Source: Candidatus Woesearchaeota archaeon
GTDB taxonomy: Archaea > Nanobdellota > Nanobdellia > Woesearchaeales > JAAOYA01
DNA: 64,000 bases
NCBI GenBank assembly: GCA_018221105.1
Contig: JAAOYA010000008.1
Location: forward strand, 256,648 to 320,647
Direction of reading: 5' to 3'
Position numbers and translations under genes: made by a program. Below are positions 20,209 to 28,458 of this stretch, piece by piece. Position 1 is the first letter of the stretch. The number at the start of each line of letters is the position of its first letter. The notes under the pieces were generated by a model, which was given only the letters and a program-made list of their open reading frames with translations, searched no databases and was not told where the DNA came from.

Positions 20209-20904
20209 TTATTTTATTGCTTCAATATACATCGTATCGGCTTTGTTCCAAGAGTCAAAATTCCAGTTTTTAACTGATGATTTGTTATAAGACATTTTTT
20301 TTATTTTTTTAAAGCCTGTTTTTTGCAACAAGAATTTTGTCGCATTATAATCATAGATGAATTCGTGCTCGCCACCTTGCTTGAATAATTGGTTTAGTAT
20401 TTCCATTTGTCGCGTTTGAGAATATTTTATTGGTTCTGGCTGGTTAAAATTCAGCTTTCCTTTAAGGTATTCTTTTGCGTAGACTTCAAAATCAGGCATT
20501 GCAAACCGTAGTACACCACCATTTTTTAGTATTCTGTGAGCCTCTTTTAATGAGTATATTGCTTTTTTATCAAAACTGATGTGTTCAAAGACATGCTCGT
20601 GAAAAATAACGTCTAAAGAATTGTTTTTAAAAGGGTGTTTTTTTGTGATGTCTAAAAAAATGTCTCCATGAAATAGGTCTGTGTTTAACCAGTTCTTTTT
20701 TTTTATTTGGTTTAGTCCACAACCAATGTGTAAGTATTGTTTTTTTTGTGCTAAAAACTTTTTTATTACTTTTCGTCTTTTGAATAGTATGTTGTAATTT
20801 TTTCTAAAATATACATATATTTCTAAAACATGGAGCTTTTCTTTTAGAAAATTTTTTGTTTTCTTAGGTAACAATTTACCAAAGTAAGGTATTAGCTTAG
20901 TCAC
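20209..20904 (-). CDS. Predicted SAM-dependent methyltransferase
   Basis: YLHIGCGLNQIKKKNWLNTDLF, LDVIFHEHVFEHISFDKKAIYSLKEAHRILKNGGVLRFAMPDFE. Confidence 0.82.
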   Translation of the reverse strand: MTKLIPYFGKLLPKKTKNFLKEKLHVLEIYVYFRKNYNILFKRRKVIKKFLAQKKQYLHIGCGLNQIKKKNWLNTDLFHGDIFLDITKKHPFKNNSLDVIFHEHVFEHISFDKKAIYSLKEAHRILKNGGVLRFAMPDFEVYAKEYLKGKLNFNQPEPIKYSQTRQMEILNQLFKQGGEHEFIYDYNATKFLLQKTGFKKIKKMSYNKSSVKNWNFDSWNKADTMYIEAIK

Positions 20905-21622
20905 CGCTTAAACCTCTCCATTGTTTTATTGCTTTTTCATAGCGTTCTGGCGTTCCAGTATCAAACCATTGACCTTTAAATTTGTAGGCATAGAGTTGTC
21001 CTTTTTTTGCTAGTTGTGGAAAAACATGTTTTTCATACATTGCAAAACCTTCAGGTATTACATCAACAACTTCTGATTGCCATATTGATAATCCAGAATT
21101 TATTAAATTACTGGGAGCTTGTTCTAATGTTGGTTTTTCAATAAAATCTAATATTTTATTATTTTCTAATTTTGCAACACCGTATTGTGTTGGGTCTTGT
21201 ACGCTTGTAAGAGCAACTGTTATTTTTGCATCTGTTTTTTTGTGATGTTCGTACATTTCGTCTAGCTTTATGTCTTTTAGTTCATCACCGTTGGTTACTA
21301 TAAAAGGCTCTCTTAAATATTTTCTTGCTAGTTTTATTGCTCCGGCACTGCCTGCGGGTTCTTTTTCTTCAATATAAGTTATAGTAACACCCCATTTTTT
21401 TCCATCGCCAAAATAGTTTTGTATTTTGTCAGCCATGTGCCCAACAGAAAAAATATAATTTGTTATATCATATTTTTTAAAAAGCTCAAACAGGTGTTCT
21501 GTCACTGTTTTGCCTTGCACTGGCAGTAATGCTTTTGGTATTTCATAAGTTACAGGCCTAAAACGTGTTCCTTTACCCCCTAATAAAAACACTGCTGTTT
21601 TAGGTATTTTTTGACTACTCAT
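20897..21622 (-). CDS. Nucleotidyltransferase (sugar-1-phosphate NTP transferase)
   Basis: AVFLLGGKGTRFRPVTYEIPKALLPVQGKTVTEHL; VTNGDELKD; FIEKP; GQWFDTGTPERYEKA. Confidence 0.9.
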   Translation of the reverse strand: MSSQKIPKTAVFLLGGKGTRFRPVTYEIPKALLPVQGKTVTEHLFELFKKYDITNYIFSVGHMADKIQNYFGDGKKWGVTITYIEEKEPAGSAGAIKLARKYLREPFIVTNGDELKDIKLDEMYEHHKKTDAKITVALTSVQDPTQYGVAKLENNKILDFIEKPTLEQAPSNLINSGLSIWQSEVVDVIPEGFAMYEKHVFPQLAKKGQLYAYKFKGQWFDTGTPERYEKAIKQWRGLSGD

Positions 21623-21750
21623 TTTTTATTCTCCTTAAAAGCTTGTTTGAACGTATATTTTATAGTTTTTTAGCACTCTAAAACACTATCTAGTACTGTT
21701 ATTTAAATACTTTATTATTTTTTCTCGACGACAAACAGTAAACAGTAAGC

Positions 21751-21760
21751 TTTTTAAATA
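21751..21760 (+). promoter_or_regulatory. TATA-box of the 5S rRNA gene
   Basis: TTTTTAAATA centred ~25 nt upstream of the predicted 5S 5' end. Confidence 0.6.
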
Positions 21761-21779
21761 AATTGAGTATTCTAGTCTT

Positions 21780-21892
21780 TGAACGGCCATAGGGGTTTGG
21801 TTTACCTGGTCTCATTTCGAACCCAGAAGTCAAGCAAACTTCCGTTTCTGGTAGTACTGCGTTTTTGCGTGGGAGCCCAGAAAAGCTGTTCA
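21780..21892 (+). rRNA. rrf: 5S ribosomal RNA
   Basis: Conserved GGCCATA..., CTGGTCTCATTTCGAACCCAGAAGTCAAGC and GGTAGTACTGC...GTGGGAG blocks; terminal helix I TGAACGGC (21780-21787)/GCTGTTCA (21885-21892) pairs fully with one G-U. Confidence 0.93.
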
Positions 21893-22483
21893 CTTCTTTT
21901 CTTTTGTTTTTTGTCCTATTGTTTTTAGAATGTATGCTAGTTTGTTGATATAGGCTACCATTTCATGAATTTTTTCTTCCATTAATTGTGAGCGTTTATC
22001 AAAATCTATTAATTGTGATCTTATAGCGCTAAAGCTTGATTGTATGCCACCTTCTAAGACTTGTTCTTTTGCTAAAAGCTCGTCACGCAAGCGTTCCATC
22101 ATATCATTGTCAAGTGTTGAAGTTTGTGCTTGCTGGCTTGAATTTAATTGTTCTCTAATTTTTTTAAAGTGCTCGCTTAATATAAGGAATTCTTTTTGTA
22201 AAATACTAATTTTTTGCTCTACTTTTATTAGTTCTTCTTGGTCAATACTTGGTTTCGCTGCTATTTGTTTTTTTTGCGCTAAAGTCTTTTTTAGGCCTAA
22301 TAGTTTTTGCTCAAAGCCTGTTGGGTCTATTAAATCTTGGCTTACTGTAGTGTTTTGTGACTCTTGAGGGTCGTCAAGTTCTATAAGATCTGGAAGGTCT
22401 GGAAGGTATTCCATATCTGTAAAGTCTGTTCGGTCTCCTATCATGGCTGAGACGTCTTTGTTTACTGGGTTTTCGTTACTCAT
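21890..22483 (-). CDS. Coiled-coil protein of unknown function
   Basis: 197 aa, heptad-rich; overlaps the upstream coiled-coil gene by 8 bp. Stop codon abuts the 3' end of the convergent 5S rRNA. Confidence 0.7.
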   Translation of the reverse strand: MSNENPVNKDVSAMIGDRTDFTDMEYLPDLPDLIELDDPQESQNTTVSQDLIDPTGFEQKLLGLKKTLAQKKQIAAKPSIDQEELIKVEQKISILQKEFLILSEHFKKIREQLNSSQQAQTSTLDNDMMERLRDELLAKEQVLEGGIQSSFSAIRSQLIDFDKRSQLMEEKIHEMVAYINKLAYILKTIGQKTKEKK

Positions 22484-23369
22484 TTTGCGCTGTCATCATG
22501 CTTTCTATAAAACTTAGCACGTGATGAATTTTTTGTTTTGTGTCAATAGTTTCTAATTTTAGTTTTTTTACTTGTTTGTCTATTTCTTCGAGTGTTTGTG
22601 TTGTTTTAATTTCAAAAGTGTTGAATTCTTCACGGTTTACTGCTGCGCTGCCGCCTTCGGGACTTAGAGCTTTTTTTAGCTCGTCAACTTGGCTTTTCAT
22701 CAATGTTATTTCTTGTGTGAATAATTCTTGTGCTTGTTGATTGTTTTGCAGCATTGTGTTTTCTAAATCCTTAAATGTTTCTTTTGTTACAACACTGTTT
22801 TGTAATTTGTCAAAAAATTCTTTTCTGACAACTTGTTCTTCGAGTGTTTCTAAGCGCCGACGAACACCTTCTGTTTCTGCAGTTCCAAGAGTTTGATCTG
22901 GCAATGTTTGTTCAGTTGTCGGCATTGCTGTTATTTTTTGACCTTCTAGTTTATCGACTAGTTTTTCACCCCAAACAATCTTAGTTTTGACTTCTTCTTT
23001 AAATGTTAAGAATTCTTTGTCAATAGAGCTCATTCTTTTTGCAATATTTGACATTACTTGTTCGTGATCAGTAATTGATTGATTAGTGTTTGATACTTTA
23101 TCAGCAAGTATCTGTATTTGAGTTATTAATTGTTCGACGTCGCTTGCTAGTTTTGTGACGTCTTCTGAGCGCTCTAGCTTTTTTAATTGTATAGCATGAC
23201 CTTTTACCTGTTCTAATAATGCGTCGCCAACAATTTCTTGAGATTTATGTTTTTCTTTCAGTTCTCCTAACTCGTTTGTGACTTCACATTCCACGCATTT
23301 TGTTGGAAAAGTAGCACTGAAACCTTTAGAGGTTTTTTCTTTTTGGTCCTTTTTCTTTACAGAAATAAT
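22476..23369 (-). CDS. Coiled-coil protein with N-terminal CxxC
   Basis: Frame closed by TAA just upstream of an SD (GAGAGGTGA). The track start is GTG at 23294 with no SD; in-frame extension IISVKKKDQKEKTSKGFSATFPTKC-VEC starts at an ATT next to the SD. Confidence 0.65.
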   Translation of the reverse strand: MISVKKKDQKEKTSKGFSATFPTKCVECEVTNELGELKEKHKSQEIVGDALLEQVKGHAIQLKKLERSEDVTKLASDVEQLITQIQILADKVSNTNQSITDHEQVMSNIAKRMSSIDKEFLTFKEEVKTKIVWGEKLVDKLEGQKITAMPTTEQTLPDQTLGTAETEGVRRRLETLEEQVVRKEFFDKLQNSVVTKETFKDLENTMLQNNQQAQELFTQEITLMKSQVDELKKALSPEGGSAAVNREEFNTFEIKTTQTLEEIDKQVKKLKLETIDTKQKIHHVLSFIESMMTAQNE

Positions 23370-23443
23370 CTTTTCACCTCTCCCACTTTTTTATAATTGT
23401 ATTGAATGGCGCATTTATATAGTTTTTGACAAAAACAGCATCT

Positions 23444-24334
23444 TTAAGCTTTGTTTTTTTGTATTTTTGCAATAAAAAATCCTTGTGTTTGTGTTTTCCA
23501 GGGCCATAGTCTTTTAGCATTTTTTAATTGTTTGTCATAATCTTGGTCTTTGAAGCTCGTTATGGCTTGTTCTCCGGGACTATTAAATGGTAATAATGTT
23601 ATATTGTGCTCTTTTAATATTTTGTTGATGACTGCTTCGTTTTCTTCAGGCTCTAAACTGCAAGTTGAGTAAACTAGTATTCCTTTAGGTTTTAAGCAAT
23701 TGATTGCAGTGTTTATTAGTTGATACTGTACTCTTGCCATTCTTGTCAAATCATCAATTGTTGTTTTTTTAAACCAATCATCATCTATTAAATAATTTCC
23801 AGTGCATGGAGCGTCCAGTAGTATTTTGTCAAATTCTAGTCCTAAATCAGTGGCGTGACGAGCGTCTTTTTGATAAATTATCACGTTAGAACAACTCAAA
23901 CGTTCTAAATTGTTTTTTAGTGAGTGTAATCGTTTAGTGCTAGTATCCATTGCTATTATTTGGCCTTGATTGTTCATCAATTGTGATAATTGTGTTGTTT
24001 TGCTACCAGGTGCTGCTGCCATGTCAAGAACTAAATCGGTTGGTTTTGGGTCTAATACTTGTGCTGGAATTTGGCTGGCTGCTTCTTGCAAGTAATAATG
24101 GCCTTGTAAGTATTGTTGTGTTGCGCCAAGAGAAAAATTTGCACTATAATAATAACCGTTTGTCAAATAGGATATCTTTTCTAGTTTCACACCTTTTTTT
24201 TCTAGTTGGCGCACAATTTTTTGCTCGCTTGTTTTTAATGTGTTAACACGCAGTGAAGGTTTAAGAGTTATTGGCATGTATTGTTGTCCTAGCTCTTCGT
24301 AGCGTTTAATAAAATTATTTTTTGTCTTTCGCAT
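23444..24334 (-). CDS. NOL1/NOP2/Sun-family RNA m5C methyltransferase
   Basis: LRVNTLKT; VLDMAAAPGSKTTQLSQLMNN; LLDAPCTGN; YSTCSLEPEENEAVI. Confidence 0.92.
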   Translation of the reverse strand: MRKTKNNFIKRYEELGQQYMPITLKPSLRVNTLKTSEQKIVRQLEKKGVKLEKISYLTNGYYYSANFSLGATQQYLQGHYYLQEAASQIPAQVLDPKPTDLVLDMAAAPGSKTTQLSQLMNNQGQIIAMDTSTKRLHSLKNNLERLSCSNVIIYQKDARHATDLGLEFDKILLDAPCTGNYLIDDDWFKKTTIDDLTRMARVQYQLINTAINCLKPKGILVYSTCSLEPEENEAVINKILKEHNITLLPFNSPGEQAITSFKDQDYDKQLKNAKRLWPWKTQTQGFFIAKIQKNKA

Positions 24335-24839
24335 TGTTCACTAATTGATTGATAAAAGCAGTGCTGTTTTCCAGATTGTCAACGTAGCGCAGCACTATCT
24401 TGTTTTCTTTACCTGTTAATTCAATTATTATCCTGCCAAGATCTAATAACTTGGTAGTTTTTTCATAGTAGACTCTTGAAATATTTTGATAATCAATTTT
24501 TTGTTCTACTCTTGCAATAAAACCTTCTTCAAATGTTAAGTGATCTTCATAAAATAAGTATTCTTCACGCAGTATCATCAAATAATTAATAAGCAATACT
24601 ATCACTGCAGGTATTGTCAAGTGAAAAATTGTTTCTCCTACTTGGTCAAAGAAAGGTTGTGGTATGTCTTTAGAAAAAGTCAGTATGAACTCTACAACAT
24701 CAAATCCTGCCAAGTAATTAATCCAAGGGATTGCCAAAGCTATCACTAGAAAAAATAATGATATTTTTAGTAAAAGATATGAAAAAACTAGCACTTTGTG
24801 AGGTTTTATTATTTTTATGACATCTTTTTGTTCTTTCAT
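24315..24839 (-). CDS. Membrane PH-domain (bPH2/DUF304-like) protein
   Basis: Two TM segments then EEYLFYEDHLTFEEGFIARVEQKIDYQNISRVYYEKTTKLLDLGRIIIE. Confidence 0.7.
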   Translation of the reverse strand: MKEQKDVIKIIKPHKVLVFSYLLLKISLFFLVIALAIPWINYLAGFDVVEFILTFSKDIPQPFFDQVGETIFHLTIPAVIVLLINYLMILREEYLFYEDHLTFEEGFIARVEQKIDYQNISRVYYEKTTKLLDLGRIIIELTGKENKIVLRYVDNLENSTAFINQLVNNAKDKK

Positions 24840-25924
24840 CTTAGTTTAAAGTTTAACTCTTTTGTTTTCTCGTTGATTTTAACGTTTTTTGATTGTAATT
24901 GTTTTTTTAGCTCTTCCCATTTTGGTGTTTTAATGTTTTTTTGTATTAGTGCAAGTATTTCTTTTATTTTTTGGTATTCTTCATATAATTTATTGGCTTT
25001 TTTTTCTTCTATTACTGCTTGTTTTTCTAGTTCTACTATTCTTTTTTGTTGGCGCTCTAGTACTTGTTTTGCTTTTGTTAGTTTTTGGTTTTGATTTTTT
25101 TGTGTTTGCTCTGCTTTTTTTGTTAGTTCTTTGACTGTTATGTTCTCATCGAGTGCTTGGCTGAAAGTCTCATAAGAGCTTACTAGTTTTTGACTCTTTA
25201 AACTTATCGGGCTGATAGTCTTTTCGGTTTTTCGAGGTTTTAGTTTTTCTTTGAGGAGTTTTTGCAATTCTAAAAAAAGTTTTTTTATTTGCGCAGGAGT
25301 GCTTTTTTTTGTTGTCTTGTCAATTTTTGCTCTATCGCATAATTCTTCAGCGTACAAGCCTCCTAATGCTAGGTCTATGGCTAGTGTTTTTACAATGCTG
25401 TCCTTATCTGAAGAAACTATTATTTTTTGAAAGTTCTTCTCGTCTAACTCTAAGGTATTATGAGCTAGTTTAGGATGAATGTAGTCTATGTTTGGCCTTA
25501 CTGTTCTATCTTTCCACTTTTTTAATTGATATGCGCTAAAAATCTTTTCGTTTTTTAAAAGTAAAAGGTTTCCTGGAGCGAAAAGCTCTAAGACTAATGT
25601 TAAAGGCTCGTTTTTTGTTTCAACAACTATTTTTATTATTCTCTCAAAATCAACTTGTTCGATTTTTTGTATTCTAGCATTAGTTAGGTGTTTTCGTAAA
25701 AACATGCAAAATCCTGATGGCTGCTCAAAGTTTGGCTTGTACTCTGAAAGATATACTATACTTGGAAATTGCACTTTTAGAAAGGTTTTTGGCTTACCAG
25801 TAATGTGTAGTTGAAAGTAGAATAGGTCTTTTTCTTGGTATATTTTATTAATTTTTGCGTTTTTTAGGCTTTGCAGTTCTTTTACTAAATAATATATGTC
25901 TAAGCTTGAAAGTTCGTTTTTCAT
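24836..25924 (-). CDS. NFACT-N domain protein (RqcH/Rqc2-like), lacking NFACT-R
   Basis: MKNELSSLDIYYLVKELQSLKNAKINKIYQ ... FCMFLRKHLTNARIQKIEQVDFERII ... ELFAPGNLLLL then coiled coil; protein ends at residue 362. ATGA overlap with the downstream gene. Confidence 0.8.
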   Translation of the reverse strand: MKNELSSLDIYYLVKELQSLKNAKINKIYQEKDLFYFQLHITGKPKTFLKVQFPSIVYLSEYKPNFEQPSGFCMFLRKHLTNARIQKIEQVDFERIIKIVVETKNEPLTLVLELFAPGNLLLLKNEKIFSAYQLKKWKDRTVRPNIDYIHPKLAHNTLELDEKNFQKIIVSSDKDSIVKTLAIDLALGGLYAEELCDRAKIDKTTKKSTPAQIKKLFLELQKLLKEKLKPRKTEKTISPISLKSQKLVSSYETFSQALDENITVKELTKKAEQTQKNQNQKLTKAKQVLERQQKRIVELEKQAVIEEKKANKLYEEYQKIKEILALIQKNIKTPKWEELKKQLQSKNVKINEKTKELNFKLR

Positions 25925-25990
25925 AAAATAAAAAAAACCAGTGTGTTTATTTAAAATTAGTGAAAAAAACAGAATAAAAAAAGGTTTTGT

Positions 25991-27505
25991 TTAGTTTTCA
26001 AGAAGTTTTTCAATGACTACTCTAAATTCTGCTTCTTCTGCGTCTAAATCGTTTTGTTGCTCGTAACCATTGCCTAACCTGATATACTTGCAGCCAAAAA
26101 CAAAGGTTGGAACTCCGCCACGAGGGTTATACTTTTGAAATAATTGTTGCTCCTCAACGGATACTGTAGTTTCAACAATGCTTGTTAAAGTGTCGTCTTT
26201 GGTGTCAAGCTCCCAATGATAAGCAGTAATCAACCCTTGATCTACGTACTCGCTGACAGTCCGATCAAAAGTTTTTTGTATCCACTTACAGTGAGGACAC
26301 CAAGTAGTACTAAACAATCGAACAATAGGCTTTCCTAGCTCGTCAACACAAATTTCTTCGCCTGTATCCTCAAATGTTGTAATCTCCGTAATTTTAATTG
26401 TGTCATCTGTTTGCCCTGTTTTTTGAGCGCCATATTTGATTGTTGCTTTCTCTCTTAAGTCTTCAATATACTGAGTGTATTCGCTTTGTTGTTTTTGTGC
26501 TCTGACTTGTTCTATGATAAAGTCTTGAACTTCGCTTAATGCTTGCAGTCCAGCAGGAACCTTATCATTAACAATTATTAAGTGATAGCCAAACTGTGTC
26601 TCTACAACATCACTAACCTCTCCGACTTCTAATTCGAATGCTGTTGTTTCAAACTCTGGCACCATAGCGCCACGACCAAAAAATCCTAAGTCTCCGCCGT
26701 TAGGACCGCTTGGCCCTGTTGAATGTTCTTTTGCAAGTTCTGCAAAATTTTCACTTGTCGCCTCATCTTTTAGCTCGTTGATTTGTGCTAGTGCATCAAC
26801 TTGACTTATTGTACTCTGACAGTTTAATGCTCCCTCATAACAGATTAAAATATGTGAAGCTTTGACTTGCTCGTCTTTTAAGAATTGCTGAGCGTTTTGC
26901 GTGTAAAAATCTTGGATTTCTTGAGCTGTCACTTCAATAGTTGGCAGCAAAGTCTTGTTTAATAATTTTGTAAATAACAAGTTTTTATAGTAAAAATCTT
27001 GCAAGAATTCAAGTGAGAGGTTTTGATCTTTTAGTGCTGCCTCAAAAGCTTCATCAGTTTCAAAACCGCTTGTTTGGCGTGCTACTTGCATTACTTGATC
27101 AACTTCTGATTGGCTTATTGTCACGTCCTGACTTGCTGCTTCCTGAATTAATAATTCTTCGTCAATTAATTGTTGTAATACTACTGATTCATTAACAAAG
27201 GCAAGGTACTCTGGAGGTATTCTGACAAGTTGCTCGCTGACTTGCTGAGTAGTTATTGCTTTTCCGTTAACTGTTGCGGCAACATTATCTTCTTTGATAA
27301 AAAGATTGTTTTGTCCTAATAGAAACCATGCAATAACAGCGATTGTTATTAGTATTGCAATAGTGATGATTTTTTGTTTGTTGTCAGTTAGTTTTTGTAG
27401 TTTTTTCTTGCCAACAATTTTTGTTTTTGTTGATCTTTTTGACTGACTTTTTGACTTTTTGATTGTTTTTTTGCTGATTTTTTTCTTAATTGTTTTTTTT
27501 GCCAT
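25991..27505 (-). CDS. Membrane-anchored parvulin-type PPIase (SurA/PrsA-like) fused to a C-terminal thioredoxin-like domain
   Basis: Lys-rich N-terminus, TM, SurA-N-like region, PPIC domain (VKASHILICYE ... GGDLGFFGRGAMVPEFETTAF ... TQFGYHLIIV), then VRLFSTTWCPHCKWIQ thioredoxin active site and GVPTFVFG (cis-Pro loop). Confidence 0.85.
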   Translation of the reverse strand: MAKKTIKKKISKKTIKKSKSQSKRSTKTKIVGKKKLQKLTDNKQKIITIAILITIAVIAWFLLGQNNLFIKEDNVAATVNGKAITTQQVSEQLVRIPPEYLAFVNESVVLQQLIDEELLIQEAASQDVTISQSEVDQVMQVARQTSGFETDEAFEAALKDQNLSLEFLQDFYYKNLLFTKLLNKTLLPTIEVTAQEIQDFYTQNAQQFLKDEQVKASHILICYEGALNCQSTISQVDALAQINELKDEATSENFAELAKEHSTGPSGPNGGDLGFFGRGAMVPEFETTAFELEVGEVSDVVETQFGYHLIIVNDKVPAGLQALSEVQDFIIEQVRAQKQQSEYTQYIEDLREKATIKYGAQKTGQTDDTIKITEITTFEDTGEEICVDELGKPIVRLFSTTWCPHCKWIQKTFDRTVSEYVDQGLITAYHWELDTKDDTLTSIVETTVSVEEQQLFQKYNPRGGVPTFVFGCKYIRLGNGYEQQNDLDAEEAEFRVVIEKLLEN

Positions 27506-27577
27506 TAATACCCCTCAAACCTTTTTATCAAGCCTATGATAACTTATTTATAAAACTTTGGACTTATTTAAACTAAA

Positions 27578-27937
27578 TTATAGCTCTACAAGCTCTGTAC
27601 CGCTGCTTGTTACGAGTCTTATTGCAAGGCCTAATTTTAAAAGAGCGCTTAGTAGTGCCATGTGTTCTTTGCCACTACCCGAGATTATGTTTAAAGCCAC
27701 TTCAACGCCACTAACTTTATTTTTTAGTTGTTCATAATATTTTTGTGCCAGTTTTTCTATAGGTATTGCAGTATCATTAATTATTATGAGCTCACAACGA
27801 TCATTTGGCGTGAATTTCTCTTTTCCGAAATCATTAGTTACAAGAATTATTTTTTTGAACTCAGCATGTTTTATTAAATCATAAAGTTGTGCCCAACTAC
27901 CCTTGCCTGTTGATACAATACTTACTAGTGTTGTCAT
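27578..27937 (-). CDS. Small Rossmann-like protein with CARF-like features
   Basis: 119 aa; TLVSIVSTGKGSW ... KKIILVTNDF ... VALNIISGSGKEHMALLSALLKLGLAIRLVT resembles the CARF strand/GxTK-like loop. Confidence 0.4.
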   Translation of the reverse strand: MTTLVSIVSTGKGSWAQLYDLIKHAEFKKIILVTNDFGKEKFTPNDRCELIIINDTAIPIEKLAQKYYEQLKNKVSGVEVALNIISGSGKEHMALLSALLKLGLAIRLVTSSGTELVEL

Positions 27938-27974
27938 TTTAAATCATGTTAGAACACAGAATATAAAAAAGTTT

Positions 27975-28103
27975 TTAATGGTTGCCGCAACCCCTGCAAG
28001 CCATGCAAGACGGACTTGTCAAGTCTACCATTTGATGACCACAGCACTCACCGCTTTTTTTGCTGACTTTGCCACAAACCTCGCACCGAAATGATTTTTC
28101 CAT
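27975..28103 (-). CDS. 42-aa Cys-rich zinc-ribbon-like microprotein (absent from ORF track)
   Basis: MEKSFRCEVCGKVSKKSGECCGHQMVDLTSPSCMACRGCGNH*; CxxC plus CC/CxxCxxC; strong SD GGAGGAATCACTATG. Confidence 0.75.
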   Translation of the reverse strand: MEKSFRCEVCGKVSKKSGECCGHQMVDLTSPSCMACRGCGNH

Positions 28104-28156
28104 AGTGATTCCTCCAATAACAATTTGTGGTAACTCACTATTCTTTTTAAAAGTTT

Positions 28157-28345
28157 CTAGTTTACAAAATTTTGAATGCTTCTGTCATAAGTTGCTTCTT
28201 TTAGTGGACTAAAATAGCATGCTGGTAGTTCACCGCGTTTTTTATGGTAGTCAATGCATTCACAACAAGTTCCTTTTCTAGGGCATGGCTCGTATGTGCA
28301 ATTACATTTTTCTAAATTTTCATTTTTGTTGTTGCAGTGCGTCAT
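28157..28345 (-). CDS. Cys-rich small protein (DUF6485-like)
   Basis: [47 protein letters not shown]...; conserved Cys spacing. Confidence 0.75.
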   Translation of the reverse strand: MTHCNNKNENLEKCNCTYEPCPRKGTCCECIDYHKKRGELPACYFSPLKEATYDRSIQNFVN

Positions 28346-28458
28346 AATAACTTATTTTTTAGTGATTATTATTTAAAAAAGTGTTCTTTTGACTGGCTAA
28401 AAGTTTAAATATAAGATAGCTGTTTGGCTTATCAGTTAAAACGTGGAGGGACACAATT

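Noticed and set aside
1-21650. Possibility that the heptose/glycan region is a bacterial contig chimera
   Set aside because: Base composition, TTG/TATA/SD features and codon style look continuous with the clearly archaeal part; kept only as a refutation test, needs coverage data.
21699-21893. 64-aa minus-strand ORF
   Set aside because: Antisense to the 5S rRNA gene.
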